DNA of 6,250 nt from Chlorobiota bacterium (lineage in GTDB: Bacteria; Bacteroidota; Bacteroidia; Bacteroidales; F082): NCBI GenBank assembly GCA_030619415.1, contig JAUXBM010000111.1:1-6250 (forward strand). The letters run 5' to 3'. Position numbers and translations under genes: made by a program. How positions within the stretch are numbered: the stretch's first letter is position 1; every line of letters begins with the position of its first letter. Of this stretch, positions 6,059 to 6,250 are shown piece after piece. The notes below the pieces were generated by a model. The model had not been told where the DNA came from. It was given only the letters and a program-made list of their open reading frames with translations, and made no database searches.

Positions 6059-6066
6059 CAAAGATA
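6059..6066 (-). promoter_or_regulatory. Candidate -7 promoter box for the secreted-protein gene
   Basis: TATCTTTG on the minus strand fits TAnnTTTG. It would start transcription near 6053, giving a leader of about 37 nt before the ATG at 6016. No clean -33 box is visible. It may also serve gldA. Confidence 0.5.
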
Positions 6067-6136
6067 TAAAATTGAAAATGTCGTAAGTGGATAATGTAAA
6101 TTTTCAAATTCCCCTCAATTTTTAAATGTCAGGGGG

Positions 6137-6167
6137 TTTGTCAAATCAAAAAAAGTTTCTATTTTTG
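6137..6167 (+). promoter_or_regulatory. Bacteroidota-type promoter for rplM
   Basis: TTTG at 6137-6140 and TATTTTTG at 6160-6167 are separated by exactly 19 nt, the canonical -33/-7 arrangement TTTG-N19-TAnnTTTG of the Bacteroidota housekeeping sigma factor. Transcription should begin near 6173, about 46 nt before the rplM start codon. It is the best promoter in the window, as expected for a ribosomal protein operon. Confidence 0.8.
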
Positions 6168-6173
6168 CAGCCC

Positions 6174-6191
6174 GAATTTCAGGACAAATTC
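6174..6191 (+). promoter_or_regulatory. Hairpin at the 5' end of the rplM leader
   Basis: GAATTT (6174-6179) and AAATTC (6186-6191) form a perfect 6-bp stem with a six-base loop (CAGGAC). It begins almost exactly where the promoter places the transcript start. It could stabilise the mRNA or be part of an autoregulatory ribosomal protein leader. Confidence 0.4.
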
Positions 6192-6219
6192 TAAAAGTGC
6201 TTAAGAAACAATAAGATAG

Positions 6220-6250
6220 ATGAATACGTTGAGTTACAAGACAATTAGCG
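6220..6250 (+). CDS. rplM: 50S ribosomal protein L13, first codons only
   Basis: The frame from the ATG at 6220 reads MNTLSYKTIS before the window ends. This is the start I know for L13 of Bacteroidia, which typically opens M-x-TLSYKTISANK. L13 is an early assembly protein of the large ribosomal subunit, usually followed by rpsI (S9). The strong promoter 53 nt upstream fits a ribosomal operon. No Shine-Dalgarno sequence is visible before the ATG (AATAAGATAG), as is usual in this phylum. Only ten codons are present, so the call rests on that short match and on context. Confidence 0.8.
   Translation, partial: MNTLSYKTIS

Overview
The window looks like a Bacteroidota chromosome, probably class Bacteroidia. 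The signs are: a GldA-type ABC ATPase; an L13 start beginning MNTLSYKTIS, typical of the group; TAnnTTTG-type -7 promoter elements, one with a TTTG box 19 nt upstream; mostly weak Shine-Dalgarno sequences; and a SAM-II riboswitch. No finer taxonomic placement is safe.

Layout, left to right. (1) Positions 1-650, minus strand: the N-terminal half of metK (S-adenosylmethionine synthetase), running off the left edge. (2) Positions 651-1171: a long divergent intergenic region. Its minus-strand half reads as a metK leader: a -7 box, a SAM-II riboswitch (883-929), a competing alternative helix (855-926), a possible 31-codon ORF, and an inverted/direct repeat block (690-784). Its plus-strand half holds a candidate promoter and a 7-bp inverted repeat ahead of the next operon. 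(3) Positions 1172-4548, plus strand: a tight two-gene operon, 2 nt apart. The first gene is a RecQ-family helicase fused to a C-terminal ComF-like phosphoribosyltransferase; the second is a DprA-family protein with a C-terminal winged helix. (4) Positions 4568-5482, minus strand: gldA-like ABC ATPase, convergent with the operon. (5) Positions 5552-6016, minus strand: a small secreted protein of unknown function. (6) Positions 6137-6250, plus strand: a textbook Bacteroidota promoter, a short leader hairpin and the first codons of rplM (ribosomal protein L13).

The flanking genes are ordinary chromosomal genes. The RecQ-ComF/DprA operon stands out: it looks much richer in A+T than metK, it is inserted between core genes, and it joins three DNA-uptake or DNA-repair families in two polypeptides. 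The pairing of a phosphoribosyltransferase with a DprA-like protein resembles the ShosTA toxin-antitoxin/anti-phage system, here with a helicase fused to the phosphoribosyltransferase. A defence or DNA-surveillance role is therefore the leading inference, but nothing in the window proves it. The second point of interest is the metK leader, where the riboswitch core can be consumed by a long alternative helix.
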